This document shows positions 44,201-53,178 of a stretch of DNA of 64,000 nucleotides, piece by piece. The notes below the pieces were generated by a model. It searched no databases. It was not told the DNA's origin and saw only the letters and a program-made list of their open reading frames with translations. Position 1 is the stretch's first letter; the number at the start of each line of letters is the position of its first letter. This DNA comes from Eublepharis macularius (lineage: Eukaryota > Chordata > Lepidosauria > Squamata > Eublepharidae): assembly GCF_028583425.1 (NCBI RefSeq), contig NC_072801.1, positions 57,117,766-57,181,765 of the forward strand. The letters are read 5' to 3'. Both the position numbers and the translations under genes were made by a program.

Positions 44201-45661
44201 GACTGCAAATTCCAAAGCCAGGATGTGCTGGTAATTCTTAGTTACTACCCTAGAACGAGAGTTGCAATCTGTATCAGATGGATTGCTCATACTTATTAAA
44301 GTTATTGTCAGTATTCTGCATATTCTTCATTCATATCCACAACTGTATTTATACACAATCATTCTTTTGACAGTCCTTAAGCTAGGAAATTCTGCATGAG
44401 CTTTTGAGAGTCAGATATCTGAGAAAGATTGTTCTGACTCTCAAAAGCTCATACCCGGGAAATCTAGTCAGTCTTTAAGGTGCTACTGGACCCAAATCTT
44501 GTTATTCTATTATGGAGCCCATTTGCATGAAATATCTTATGAAGATGCTTTGCTTCCAGTTTCTTGTGTAATTCAGCTTTATCCAAGCATAACAAAAGTA
44601 ACAGATCTTTTTTAATATTAAGAATCAGGAAGATATCAAGGAAATGGTAGTTGCTTCCATGCAATTAAAGTTTCCTAAACACATCTCAGATGAAATAAAT
44701 TCTGCAGTAGTTGAAACCAAAAGATAGGCATCTCAGAAGAAATATAAAGAGAATTAAGAGAAACCTTAATTATATGTGGCGTAAATGGCTTTTAAAAGTA
44801 TGGCATGTTGTTGGGATCAAGGATGTAGATTGTTTCGGTAAAAATGGGTTTCCTTCTCCCTGTTGTGCCAGCCGAATAGTGCCATCAGAAATAAATCCAG
44901 CCCATTATTTCTAAATATGATACACGAACCCTTCGTCTATCATACTTTGACTGGCAACAGCTCTCCATGGTCTCAAGCAAAGGTCTTTCACATCACGTCC
45001 TTCTTGATCCTGTTTTAGCTGGAGATACTGGAGACTGAACCTGGAACCTTCTTCATGCAAAGCAGATGCTCTAAGCCTAAGCCACAGCCTCTCTCCCCAG
45101 GCTGTTTACTCTGTATTATGACATGATAAATTTACAGTAAAAAAAGACCCGTAATAAAATAAAAGTGTAAGACAGAATGCAAAAAGAAATGTATAACATG
45201 AGCTAATAAAACCACTTCTTATGACACTAGAGTGAGCAGAGGAAACTAAACCTTGAATACATTCTGAAGGGACTTTCCTCTCTCTTCTACTCTTGGACCA
45301 AAGGGAGTTTCTTTGACCATTCCAACAGGATAAGGCACTGTTTGAATTCTATACTTCATAAGCCCAATAACTCTATTAGCAGGCAAAACAAATGGAAATA
45401 CAAAGGTTGTTTTTTATTTTTAAAAAATCCTTACGCAAGTTCTTCAGCTAATGCCTGTTGTGGATCTTCATTGAAGGCTATTGAACTGTAGGCAAGAAAA
45501 GTTTGAGAAGCAATGGCCCCAATAATGAGGTCTCCTGACTGATGAGACTTATGATGTTCATAAAGGGGAAGGTGTAAATCATTCACCCTGCACTTATTAA
45601 TGTGATTCTTGCATAACATATGAGGAAGCAGTAACAACAGCAGTCTCACTAATATCCCCAT
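37337..45661 (-). CDS. V2R-A: intact six-exon vomeronasal type-2 receptor
   Basis: Complete family C receptor gene: exons 45661-45435, 44249-43958, 43095-42253, 40803-40576, 39549-39423 and 38235-37337. Lengths 227, 292, 843, 228, 127 and 899 nt sum to 2616 nt, an open frame of 871 residues plus stop. All introns have GT/AG ends; junction phases agree throughout. Domains: signal peptide (about 1-20), Venus-flytrap ligand-binding domain (about 25-530), nine-cysteine-type linker (about 531-590), seven-helix domain (about 590-860). Family marks include GSFFEMSMTGHSY-like sequence in exon 3, and [16 protein letters not shown] and PKCYMILF in exon 6. By family knowledge, such receptors sit in microvillar membranes of vomeronasal neurons, bind peptides or other non-volatile cues, and couple to Go. 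The orthologue within the large V2R family cannot be told from sequence alone, so no symbol is given. Confidence 0.93.
38461..38690 (+). mobile_element. 5S-rRNA-derived SINE
   Basis: CCTGATCTCGTCAGATCTCG followed by GAAGCTAAG is the internal promoter region of 5S rRNA; the body then has AGGCAGACAATGGCAGATCA and ends GACTTGACAGCACTTTC. Lies about 230 bp 5' of V2R-A exon 6, in intron 5. Not a true 5S gene. Confidence 0.85.
38712..38965 (+). mobile_element. Sauria-type tRNA-derived SINE
   Basis: Head GTGCCAGACCAGGAGC region, body CATGGAAGCTTGCTAAGTGA, CACAGGGTTGTTTTTCTGAG and a TATAAATACATACATAAAT tail. In intron 5 of V2R-A. Confidence 0.8.
39150..39243. repeat. Palindromic-family element
   Basis: AGTGCAATCTTATG at one end and GGGATTGCACTG at the other, with AGTCAATGGGTTAGAC in the middle. 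Confidence 0.55.
39423..39549 (-). CDS. V2R-A exon 5 (cysteine-rich)
   Basis: 127 nt, too short to stand out as an open frame. It encodes [18 protein letters not shown] and then a CCYNC...[10 protein letters not shown] stretch: the cysteine-rich linker typical of family C receptors. Acceptor CATTAG; donor GTAAGA. Confidence 0.92.
40576..40803 (-). CDS. V2R-A exon 4
   Basis: 228 nt, phase 0. It encodes [16 protein letters not shown] through [14 protein letters not shown] to TWFNQ, the conserved V2R exon 4 block. TCTAG acceptor and GTAGGA donor. Confidence 0.92.
40823..41037 (+). mobile_element. tRNA-derived SINE, second family
   Basis: Head GGGGCATGACTCGGTGGTAG with AGAGTATCTGCTTGG, body CATCTCCAGTTAAAAGGATC, GGTGATGTGAAAGACCTCTC, and tail ATATAAGGCAGTTTCATGCC. 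Lies just upstream of V2R-A exon 4, in intron 3. Confidence 0.8.
41125..41197. repeat. Palindromic-family element, good copy
   Basis: GTGAAATCTTAAGCAGAGTT at the left and its near-perfect inverse at the right, around CCCATTGAAAGTCC. Confidence 0.75.
41816..42012 (+). mobile_element. Sauria-type tRNA-derived SINE
   Basis: Head GTGGGGTTTAGTGGTTAGAA, B-box region AGGTTTGAATTCCC, then TTGTTGTGAGGATAAAATGC and CTACTTTGGGTACCCACTGG. Confidence 0.85.
42253..43095 (-). CDS. V2R-A exon 3 (ligand-binding lobe)
   Basis: 843 nt, phase 0 at both ends, opening with [11 protein letters not shown] and ending at a GTAATA donor. It is 18 nt (six codons) shorter than exon 3 of V2R-B, in frame. It encodes most of the Venus-flytrap domain, including FKWTWIG-like (here FRWTWIG) and [10 protein letters not shown] motifs. 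Confidence 0.92.
43100..43957. other. Intron 2 of V2R-A, nothing recognised
   Basis: Ordinary mixed sequence without repeats I can name. Confidence 0.4.
43958..44249 (-). CDS. V2R-A exon 2
   Basis: 292 nt, the standard V2R exon 2 size. It encodes [20 protein letters not shown] and continues to YKIPQ. The acceptor is TTCTAG; the donor reads GTAGGA, weaker than in the paralogues (GTAAGA, GTAAAA) but still GT. Confidence 0.9.
44376..44515 (+). repeat. Tail of a common amniote interspersed repeat
   Basis: TCAGATATCTGAGAAAGATT, CAAAAGCTCATACCCGGGAA and AGTCTTTAAGGTGCTACTGG. Possibly a Penelope-like element tail; the class is not certain. A short inverted copy (GACTCTCAAAAGCTCAT) flanks it on the left. 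Confidence 0.5.
44968..45104 (-). mobile_element. tRNA-derived SINE, second family, minus strand
   Basis: Inverse of the 40823 copy: GGTCTTTCACATCACGTCC, TTTAGCTGGAGATACTGG, AGCAGATGCTCTAAG. Confidence 0.7.
45435..45661 (-). CDS. V2R-A exon 1 (signal peptide)
   Basis: Starts [16 protein letters not shown], a hydrophobic leader, followed by a Cys-Arg mature start typical of V2R exon 1. It ends in phase 2 before a GTAAGG donor. The start was chosen because the leader begins at this ATG and the paralogues start at the equivalent place. Confidence 0.9.
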
Positions 45662-46639
45662 CCTGAGTACAAATCTTCATTCCAAGTACAGATTTCTCTA
45701 TTTGTATCTCTTACAATGTCATTAAATCCTTTATGTCCTTGATATGAATGGACATTCATATCGCTAAGAGACAAACAGCCTAGGATTAAAAAACTAAAGG
45801 ATCCCGCTCATAGATCTTGGTCTGTTCCTAGCTGTTAGTGTCCATTCTGAAGGTGATGGGATATATTCATATGCTTTATTCAGACAATCCTATTGATATT
45901 GTTACTAATACCCACTGAACTTCCACAGAAGGTTTGACAGGTAGAATTATAGTCTCTTTCTTAATTAAAGGGGAAGGATGTCAACCATTCACATCAGGGT
46001 ACTCCCCATGGACTTGCTGAAGAAATTATGTTTATCACACCTTACTAGTTTTTTTTTCCTTTCTACAGCTGGATCCCAAGAGGCACTTGGATTTGGAATG
46101 GTCCATAGCAAGAAAACACCACCAGAAGTACAGGCATCTGTTCTATTAAGAGAGGAACTTCATGAGTTAATTTAGGGCTGCCCTGTGCTATGGTTCGAAA
46201 CCTCCCATTGGCAGTTTGAGTTGGGCTGTACTGCTAAGTAGAATGACATAGAAAAATATGGGGGGATATGTGATGTTCCAATGCTACGGCACCAGAAGTG
46301 ATGTCACTGCATCAACATGATGCTCTAGGACTCCCTCAAAATTCCACAGAGTTTTGGATGAATCCTAGAGTATTACACTGACACGATGATGTCACATCTG
46401 GAATCACATTGGAAGTGAAGTCATGGCATCAGAACACCACATATTTATATGTCTCTGCCCTCATCCACTGCCTGCCAGATGCCAGTATTACGCTGGAAAC
46501 CTATGTTAATTCTAATGGCCATTTTGAGAATGTGATGTGGAAATATAGGAATTGAATAAGCCTGTCAAGTCTGGAATGAGAAGTTCCTGGAAGCTATGGA
46601 AGTGGCCACCTGTCAACCTCTCTGACTCTCCAGATCAAA
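45662..46639. other. 5' flank of V2R-A, nothing recognised
   Basis: No repeat ends or coding frames that I can support. Promoter words were not convincingly seen. Confidence 0.4.
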
Positions 46640-46786
46640 TTTATTACCTTCATTTACTATGGAGCTGGGTGACTTGAAGAGGACAGGGAGATGTTTCTAA
46701 TATTGCTGGTGGAAAACACATATTGACTGTGACAGGCTGTGCCATAGAGCTCATTGGAAATCCCATGAGGCAGCAGGGAGGAAAAG
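46640..46786 (+). mobile_element. L2/CR1-type LINE, left part before the Ngaro insertion
   Basis: The last bases (GGAGGAAAAGAAAT) join the sequence after 53609 (CCTACTTTGTTGC) to give codons for EEKKSYFVATIATSSWHPSQ, the KKSYF-ATIA-S motif of L2-type ORF2. The rest runs through 53610-56300 with other inserts. Confidence 0.7.
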
Positions 46787-46961
46787 AAATTGGCACACCC
46801 GGCTGCAGCAACGCTGCATAAGCCGGGGGCCATGTGTTGCTGGCTTGCCCGGAAGGAGACAGCCCCTTCCCGGGCATACGGGCATTTGGCTGGGGGGGCG
46901 GAGCTTGCGCCTTAGTAGGCTGCTCCGTTCTCCCGGCCTCTCAGTCTGCCTTTTAGCTCGG
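46787..46961 (+). repeat. Ngaro split direct repeat A1
   Basis: 175 bp beginning AAATTGGCACACCCGG and ending TTTTAGCTCGG. Looks identical to A2 at 52831-53005. Confidence 0.95.
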
Positions 46962-47804
46962 TGGTGGAAGGTGCTTCCTCCCTCCGAGTAGCTCTGGTGG
47001 CCTGCGTCGCAGGGCAACGGAGAGCTTAGGCAGAGGGGATCGTTGCAGCTGGAAGAGGCTGCTTTGGAGGCGTCGGAGTCGGCGGTCGCGGCGGCGAGGA
47101 ACAGAGGCAGCGCTGCGCTCGGCTCTGGGCGTGGAGGACGAGGCGTTTTTCGGCGCGCACTCCCCCCCCCTTTTTTCGGGGCTTGTGGGGTGGCACCGCA
47201 GCATTGTTCGGCCGGGCGCTCCCTGTTTACCGGCGGTGGGACGCCGCGGCCTGACTCCGCGGCTGCTCTGCGCTTTGCAGCGCTTGCCCGGCTAGCCGTT
47301 CGGGGGCGGCAGCAGCGTGTTCTGGTGGGCCCTGCCTAGTTTTTCCCAGGCTTCGCCTGCTGCAGGGTCTTCCTGCGTGGTGGTTGGGGGTGGATTGCGA
47401 ATTCCCCCCCCCTCTTGTTATTGGCCCATACTTGCGGCCCTGTTTTCCCCCACACACACTTCTTTGCAGCTGGGGGTTGCAGGCTTTGCTCGGGCTGGTA
47501 GTGGGTGGCTTCCCTTGCATTTAAGAAATTTTGTCTGGGGGCTTTACAGGGGTGGCTTTACAGCCTATTCTTAATTGGGTGGCCGCCATTTTGAGTGTGC
47601 CGGGCGGCCATTTTGGGTCCCTGTGAGCCGTGGTTTGCACAGGGGTCTGAGTCCCACTCTCGTGCTTGGGAGTGTGGGTGGTTTTGGCGCAATTATAGCT
47701 TTATTCTTATATGCAACTGCAAGCTTAACCCAGGGCAAGGCAAGCCTTCCTTGCTTTACTTAGCAGTTCATTGCCCCTTGTTTAATAGCGGGTGTGCTCG
47801 CATT
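46962..47804 (+). promoter_or_regulatory. GC- and CpG-rich leader of the Ngaro element
   Basis: Dense in CG dinucleotides compared with the AT-rich surroundings. It precedes the first coding frame and probably holds the promoter and leader. A CCGCCATTTTGAG word is repeated as GCGGCCATTTTGGG (47582-47617). Confidence 0.45.
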
Positions 47805-49298
47805 ATGCCTCCTAAGAAGGGAGGTGGCCCATCTAAGGGCAAACAGCCAGCAAAAAAGGCCGCTAAGAGACCCCACCCTCCAACAGTGTCCTCTTCTGAC
47901 GAGGATGAAGGGGGTTCCAATATGGGGGAGATCCTTGAGCGCTTAGTTGCTTTGGAACGGGCTCGGGTTGGGAGCCAGCCGGGGGCATCCAGAGCCAGGG
48001 TTCGGCGGCCCACTACTAAAGTTGCACCGGTTGCCTTTCAGAAAGACATCTTGAGGCGCATCGCTGCTCTGGAATCGTCCTTTCCCCTTGAGAGTGGTGA
48101 GCCCAGCGTTAGCCAGGATCAAGTGCACCCGGTGGAGGAGGTTCCTGTGCCCGAGCACGAGCAGGAGGCTGCTGCTGAGGGAGGGCAAGTGGCCATTGCT
48201 GTGGATCCGGTGTCGCAGGATGGTAAGTTGGCTGTGTCTCAGCAGCCTTGCACCTGTCCTTGGGGGCCCTGGGGTCAGCCTGCTGCCTCAGCGCCCCCTG
48301 GCTTCACTTCTCCGGCCTTGCCGCACTCGGCTCAGGCCTGGAACACTGCTCTTAACTCATCACCTTCTCCTTCCACGTCTGCGTGGCCACCTACATCTCC
48401 TTTGGGTTGGCATGGTAGTGCTAGTACTTCTCAGGGCCAGCTGCCAGCCTCGGTGCCGACTTTGCCTTTCGGGCTGCCATCCTCGAGTTGGCCGTATGGT
48501 TATGGAGGTCAGGGAGGATTCCCTTCTTTCGGGTCTTCTCCTTATGGTTTTGTGCCATATAGAGCCCTGCCATTCGGGGATACGGCTTTACCTCTTGGTG
48601 ACCATCTCACTCAGGCCACCCGGGACAAAATTGTTCGGGGGGAATACGTGGATGTCTTTACCCTTCTCTTCAGGGAACTGGAGAAGAAGGACAAAGACGA
48701 TTTGGATGAGAAAGACAAGGAAAAAATTAGGCGGCGTAAGGTGGATAGGAACTGGTCGAATTGGTTACTCGGGTTTTTGATTTACGCGGGCGTATTGGTG
48801 AGAGCGCAGCCCTGGAGGGCTGTTTCCCTTTTCCAATACTTGGATATTATCTATAAGGGCTACACGATATTTGTTGGCCCTGCCTGGCTCCAATATGATG
48901 AAGAGTTCAGGATGCGTGCTGCTATGAACCCAAACCTGCCATGGGATCAGGTTCACCAGCAGCTTTGGCTGCAGGTTATGACCCCGGCTAAGCCTAACTC
49001 GGGTGATAGATCGGACAGTGGCCACTTAATTTCCCGCCCGCAAAATGTGACTGGTTCCCGCGCTCTGGCGGGGCAGCAGGTTCAACCCCAGCTGCTTTGC
49101 TGGGATTTCACATCCAAGGGGCATTGCAATCGGAAGGCCTGTAAATACAGGCATGAATGCCCGGCCTGTGCCGGCCTCCATTCCTATGCCGCTTGCCCCA
49201 AGGCCAAGCCCGGTGGGGGAGGTAGACGATACGGTGGTGGGGGTAATCAGCAGGGGCCTGGAAAAGGGGCCCAGCCCAATAAATCTGAGGGTACTTGA
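47805..49298 (+). CDS. Ngaro gag-like protein
   Basis: About 497 residues from an ATG giving MPPKKGGGPSKGKQPAKKAA, a basic start. The middle is Pro/Ser/Gly-rich; a more conserved block follows (GDTALPLGDHLTQATRDKIV to DIIYKGYTIF). Near the end is a CCHC-like cysteine/histidine cluster (CWDFTSKGHCNRKACKYRHE). Its end overlaps the following reverse transcriptase frame. It shares long blocks with the old copy at 33.3-34.0 kb. Role by family: RNA-binding structural protein of the element. Confidence 0.75.
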   Translation: MPPKKGGGPSKGKQPAKKAAKRPHPPTVSSSDEDEGGSNMGEILERLVALERARVGSQPGASRARVRRPTTKVAPVAFQKDILRRIAALESSFPLESGEPSVSQDQVHPVEEVPVPEHEQEAAAEGGQVAIAVDPVSQDGKLAVSQQPCTCPWGPWGQPAASAPPGFTSPALPHSAQAWNTALNSSPSPSTSAWPPTSPLGWHGSASTSQGQLPASVPTLPFGLPSSSWPYGYGGQGGFPSFGSSPYGFVPYRALPFGDTALPLGDHLTQATRDKIVRGEYVDVFTLLFRELEKKDKDDLDEKDKEKIRRRKVDRNWSNWLLGFLIYAGVLVRAQPWRAVSLFQYLDIIYKGYTIFVGPAWLQYDEEFRMRAAMNPNLPWDQVHQQLWLQVMTPAKPNSGDRSDSGHLISRPQNVTGSRALAGQQVQPQLLCWDFTSKGHCNRKACKYRHECPACAGLHSYAACPKAKPGGGGRRYGGGGNQQGPGKGAQPNKSEGT

Positions 49299-50883
49299 GG
49301 GCCTATTGGCCTTTTACCCTTGCCGCGTTGATGCGGAATATTTAGTTTCGGGGTTTAAGTTTGGTTTTCGGATTCCGTTTCAGGGCCAATGCATGCCTTT
49401 TATGGCAGCCAACCTTCGGTCTGTGGCTGGCATGGAAGACATAGTGCGCGCTAAGATTGCAAAGGAGTGTGCAGAGGGCCGTGTTCTCGGCCCATTTGAC
49501 ACCCCTCCCGTTCCTTGTTTGCGGGTTTCCCCACTCGGTGTGGTGCCAAAAAAGGCGGCTGGTGAGTTCCGCCTCATTCATCACTTGTCTTTTCCTAGGG
49601 GAGATTCGGTGAATGATGCCATTCCTGAGCATCTGTGTTCGGTGCGTTATACGTCTTTTGACCAGGCGGTCAAGGTCGTGCGCCGTTGTGGTATCGGTGC
49701 TGAAATGTCAAAGTGCGACATTAAGTCAGCGTTCCGCCTTCTCCCGGTCCACCCTGAGGACTTTGAGCTCCTTGGCTTTGCTTTTGAGGGCAAGTTTTAC
49801 ATGGACAGGGCCCTCCCCATGGGCTGTTCCATTTCGTGCGCGGCCTTTGAGCGCTTCAGTTCCTTTTTGGAATGGGAGCAGCGGTGCCGCTCGGCCAGCT
49901 CTGATACCTGTCATTATTTGGATGATTTTTTGTTCGTTGGGCCGTGTGGCACTGGGCAGTGTGCCAGGCTGCTTGCCACCTTTATTTCCCTAGCCGACGA
50001 GATAGGGGTCCCCTTAGCTCACGAGAAGACTGAGGGTCCCTCCACGGTGTTGACCTTTTTGGGGATTGAGTTGGATACCGTTCAGCAGTCATTACGACTC
50101 CCCGGGGACAAGGTCCAGGACCTTCGCGAGCGGCTTGATGCATTTATGGGGCGGAATAAAGTTTCCCTCCATGAATTGCAGCAGTTGGTGGGGCACTTGA
50201 ACTTTGCTTGCAAGGCAGTTGCTCCGGGTAGAGCCTTCTTGAGGCGTCTTTGTGATGCCATGGGGTCCCTGAAATTGCCTCATCACCGGCTGCGCCTCAG
50301 CCGCGACATGCGGGCGGACCTCCAGGTTTGGAGGGATTTTTTGGGTTCATTTAACGGAGTTACGTTTTGGAGGGAGGATTTGTTGCTCGAGGCCGAGCTT
50401 CAGGTCACTTCCGATGCATCTGGTTCCCTGGGGTTTGGGGTCTACTTTAGGGGTCACTGGTGTTCAGCCCATTGGCCGGCTGATTGGTTGGAGCAGGGGT
50501 TGTCCCGGGACTTGACGTTCCTGGAATTTTTTCCTTTGCTTGTGGCGGTCTGGCTTTGGGGGGATGAGCTGTCAAACCACACTGTACAGTTCTGGTGTGA
50601 TAATCAGGCTGTGGTGCATGTTGTTAACTCCTTGACCTCTAAGTCGCCAAGAGTCATGCGGCTGGTGCGGGCTTTTACCCTTAGGTGCCTGCGATTGAAT
50701 ATATTGTTCAGAGCCAGACATGTTCCTGGAATTAATAACGGTGTGGCAGACGCGTTGTCTCGCCAACAGATGGAACGGTTCTGGCTCCTCGCCCCGGAGG
50801 CCGATCGTCTGCCAGCACGGATGCCCAGCGAGCTTTGGCATCTTGGAAGGTGGAAGCGAACCGGGCGATCCAGTTGGCCTTAG
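49153..50883 (+). CDS. Ngaro reverse transcriptase and RNase H
   Basis: 576-codon frame overlapping the gag-like frame by about 150 nt. Reverse transcriptase marks: KCDIKSAFRLLPVHP, ALPMGCSISCAAFE and the YLDDF active-site box near 49914. RNase H marks follow: TSDASGSLGFGVYFRG and WCDNQAVVHVVNS, ending with GINNGVADALSRQ. How the frame is reached from gag is not visible; the family is known to use overlapping frames. Confidence 0.88.
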   Translation: MNARPVPASIPMPLAPRPSPVGEVDDTVVGVISRGLEKGPSPINLRVLEGLLAFYPCRVDAEYLVSGFKFGFRIPFQGQCMPFMAANLRSVAGMEDIVRAKIAKECAEGRVLGPFDTPPVPCLRVSPLGVVPKKAAGEFRLIHHLSFPRGDSVNDAIPEHLCSVRYTSFDQAVKVVRRCGIGAEMSKCDIKSAFRLLPVHPEDFELLGFAFEGKFYMDRALPMGCSISCAAFERFSSFLEWEQRCRSASSDTCHYLDDFLFVGPCGTGQCARLLATFISLADEIGVPLAHEKTEGPSTVLTFLGIELDTVQQSLRLPGDKVQDLRERLDAFMGRNKVSLHELQQLVGHLNFACKAVAPGRAFLRRLCDAMGSLKLPHHRLRLSRDMRADLQVWRDFLGSFNGVTFWREDLLLEAELQVTSDASGSLGFGVYFRGHWCSAHWPADWLEQGLSRDLTFLEFFPLLVAVWLWGDELSNHTVQFWCDNQAVVHVVNSLTSKSPRVMRLVRAFTLRCLRLNILFRARHVPGINNGVADALSRQQMERFWLLAPEADRLPARMPSELWHLGRWKRTGRSSWP

Positions 50884-51752
50884 CTCCTAGTACTCGGAGG
50901 GCATATGATCGTGCGGTAGGGCAGTTCTCCGAGTTCAGGGGGACGGTGGGTCTCCGGGATATATGGCCCATTCCTTCGGAGCATCTCATGCACTTTTGTG
51001 TGGTTCAGCATGGTCGTGGCTTGTCTGTTAAGTCCATCAGGGGCCAGTTGGCTGCCCTGGCCTTTGTTAGTAAAGCGCGTGGCCTTCCAGAGGCCACGGC
51101 GGACTTTAGGATCCGCAAAATGCTCGAGGGTTGGTCGCGGGAAGCTGCGGCTCCTAGGGACCAGAGGCAGCCGATTTCCCCTTCAGTCCTGAAGGGTTTG
51201 GGTGCCACATGGGCTGAGGTGTGCTCATCATCTTATGAGCAAAGGCTGTTTCATGCGGCGTCTTTACTGGCCTTTTTTGGGGCATTGAGGGTCAGCGAGC
51301 TGGTTGTGCAGTCTCGTGTTGATTCGTCTGGTAGGGCCTTGGCGGCTGGGGACATTAAATTTGTGGGGGATAAGGTATCCGTTAGGATCCGTCGCTCAAA
51401 GACTGATCAGAGGCAGCTTGGAACCACTCTGGTTCTTGGTCCTTGTTCGGACGGGGAGCTCTGCCCAGTGCATGCCCTTAAGGATTACGTTGAGCTGTGG
51501 GGTGACGCTCCTGGGGCCTTCTTTCGGCACGCTGATGGGGCCCCATTGACCCGTTATCAGTTCTGGGCGGTTACAGAGCGGGCCCTTGGTAAGCTTGGGT
51601 TGTCGGGGGTCAAGTTCGGGACCCACTCTTTTCGAATTGGAGCGGCTTCTACTGCCGCTGCGATGGGTTATCCCCAGAGGGCTATTCAGCAGGTAGGCAG
51701 GTGGCGGTCTGGCGCGTTTCGCTCGTATATCCGCCCCTTGTCCCATTGTTGA
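50835..51752 (+). CDS. Ngaro tyrosine recombinase
   Basis: 305-codon frame starting inside the end of the reverse transcriptase frame. The N-terminal half has a core-binding look (ALAPSTRRAYDRAVGQFSEF). The C-terminal half carries the ALRVSELV box with the first catalytic arginine, then FGTHSFRIGAAS (His-x-x-Arg) and VGRWRSGAFRSYIRP with the tyrosine. By family, it joins circular cDNA to the genome. Confidence 0.88.
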   Translation: MASWKVEANRAIQLALAPSTRRAYDRAVGQFSEFRGTVGLRDIWPIPSEHLMHFCVVQHGRGLSVKSIRGQLAALAFVSKARGLPEATADFRIRKMLEGWSREAAAPRDQRQPISPSVLKGLGATWAEVCSSSYEQRLFHAASLLAFFGALRVSELVVQSRVDSSGRALAAGDIKFVGDKVSVRIRRSKTDQRQLGTTLVLGPCSDGELCPVHALKDYVELWGDAPGAFFRHADGAPLTRYQFWAVTERALGKLGLSGVKFGTHSFRIGAASTAAAMGYPQRAIQQVGRWRSGAFRSYIRPLSHC

Positions 51753-51758
51753 CAGCCC

Positions 51759-52382
51759 TTGCTAACTGTTGTTTTCTTAGGTGCGGCGCCGGGCCCTGTG
51801 AAGCGCAGAATCATAATTTGCGGGCACAGCATGGTGTTCTGGGCTGCCCACCAGGCCAGACGGACTTCCATCGGATCCCAGCTCGGGCTGAGTGCTGTTG
51901 CCACGGTCGAGTGGCTTGGAAGGCGTGGCCTTCGGTGGCCGGCCTTGTTACCACTCTTGTTCAGGGGGCGGACGGGTCCACCCCCACACATCTTGGTTAT
52001 ACACTTGGGCGGGAATGACCTTGGCCTTGTGCAAGGTAAGGCCCTTTCTTTGCAGGCAGCTGTGGACCTGCGCGAGATAAGCCGCCGGTGGCCTGGTGTG
52101 CTCATCTTTTGGTCCGAGATGTTGCAGCGTCGGGTGTGGCGCAACGCACTTGACCCGCGGGCGATAGAGGGAGCGCGGCGCAAGGCAAACCGGGCTATGA
52201 AGAAACCTTTAGGGGCAGGCCTGGGGATTTATTTGCCTCACCCGAGGATTAAGGCCGAATTTGCCCATCTCTACCGAGATGATGGTGTCCATTTGTCACC
52301 AGAGGGCAACGAGATATTCCTTGATGATCTGCGGCAAGGGCTGAGGTTGGCCCTAAGCCACCTGTGGGGCGTCAGGGCCTAA
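51759..52382 (+). CDS. Ngaro SGNH-hydrolase-like protein
   Basis: 207-codon frame: ICGHSMVFWAAHQARR (block I, Ser), HLGGNDLG (block III, Gly-Asn-Asp) and DGVHLSPEGNEIFLDD (block V, Asp-x-x-His). This hydrolase-like frame is known from vertebrate Ngaro elements; its function there is not settled. Just ahead is TTTTCTTAG, a good splice-acceptor look, so it might be read from a spliced RNA. Confidence 0.8.
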   Translation: MLTVVFLGAAPGPVKRRIIICGHSMVFWAAHQARRTSIGSQLGLSAVATVEWLGRRGLRWPALLPLLFRGRTGPPPHILVIHLGGNDLGLVQGKALSLQAAVDLREISRRWPGVLIFWSEMLQRRVWRNALDPRAIEGARRKANRAMKKPLGAGLGIYLPHPRIKAEFAHLYRDDGVHLSPEGNEIFLDDLRQGLRLALSHLWGVRA

Positions 52383-52403
52383 GCAGAGGCTTGGCCCAGG
52401 CGG

Positions 52404-52834
52404 TGGCAGGAGATTTCTGGGGAATAGGGAGCGGGCCGGTGAGCACCCACTGGCATTTCCCCCAGATGTGGGGGAACAGGGTCTGCCATCAGTGCGGTAT
52501 GCTTGTGACGGCTACCACAGCACAGGCAGACGCCTGCGGGGATCCCCAGGTACAAGTCCTTCCCTCATGCTGTACGGCTGGGGCGTTTGGAGCTTGGTGG
52601 GGGGATCCGTTAGCCTGGCTGGCCGGGTGGCAGCTATCCAATGGATGGCCTATACCCGGGGCTTTGGGGCTTGCCCAGACAGGCCAAGGCGGTGGTCAGG
52701 TGTGACCCCGTGGCTTGGCCTGTACCGCATAGTTGGCCCTTGCCGTAGTTATGCAGTATATTGTTGTTATATTAATAAACGGCCATTTATCTCCAAGCCT
52801 GTGTCTGTCTCTTTTTCCGGCTAAGTCAGCAAAT
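52404..52834 (+). repeat. Ngaro split direct repeat B1
   Basis: 431 bp, from TGGCAGGAGATTTCTGGGG to CTAAGTCAGCAAAT. Near-identical to B2. Carries an AATAAA near its end (52775). Confidence 0.95.
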
Positions 52835-53005
52835 TGGCACACCCGGCTGCAGCAACGCTGCATAAGCCGGGGGCCATGTGTTGCTGGCTTGCCCGGAAGG
52901 AGACAGCCCCTTCCCGGGCATACGGGCATTTGGCTGGGGGGGCGGAGCTTGCGCCTTAGTAGGCTGCTCCGTTCTCCCGGCCTCTCAGTCTGCCTTTTAG
53001 CTCGG
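52831..53005 (+). repeat. Ngaro split direct repeat A2
   Basis: 175 bp, same as A1. It begins in the AAAT shared with the end of B1. Confidence 0.95.
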
Positions 53006-53178
53006 CCCACCCACCCGCCCTGTCATAGTGCAGGATTAGCCGGCTGCTGTTCCCAGAGCCAGGTAGGAATTTTTTGCTCCTGTTCCTGATTGGCTGTTGG
53101 ATTGGGAGTTTTTTCGCCTACCTTGCACTGTGGCAGAGGTTGAGGGTTTTGGCCTGGGTGGCGCCGTTTCGGTCCCCT

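Noticed and set aside
46953-47520. Open frames in the GC-rich leader of the Ngaro element
   Set aside because: High GC content gives long frames on both strands; no protein similarity recognised.
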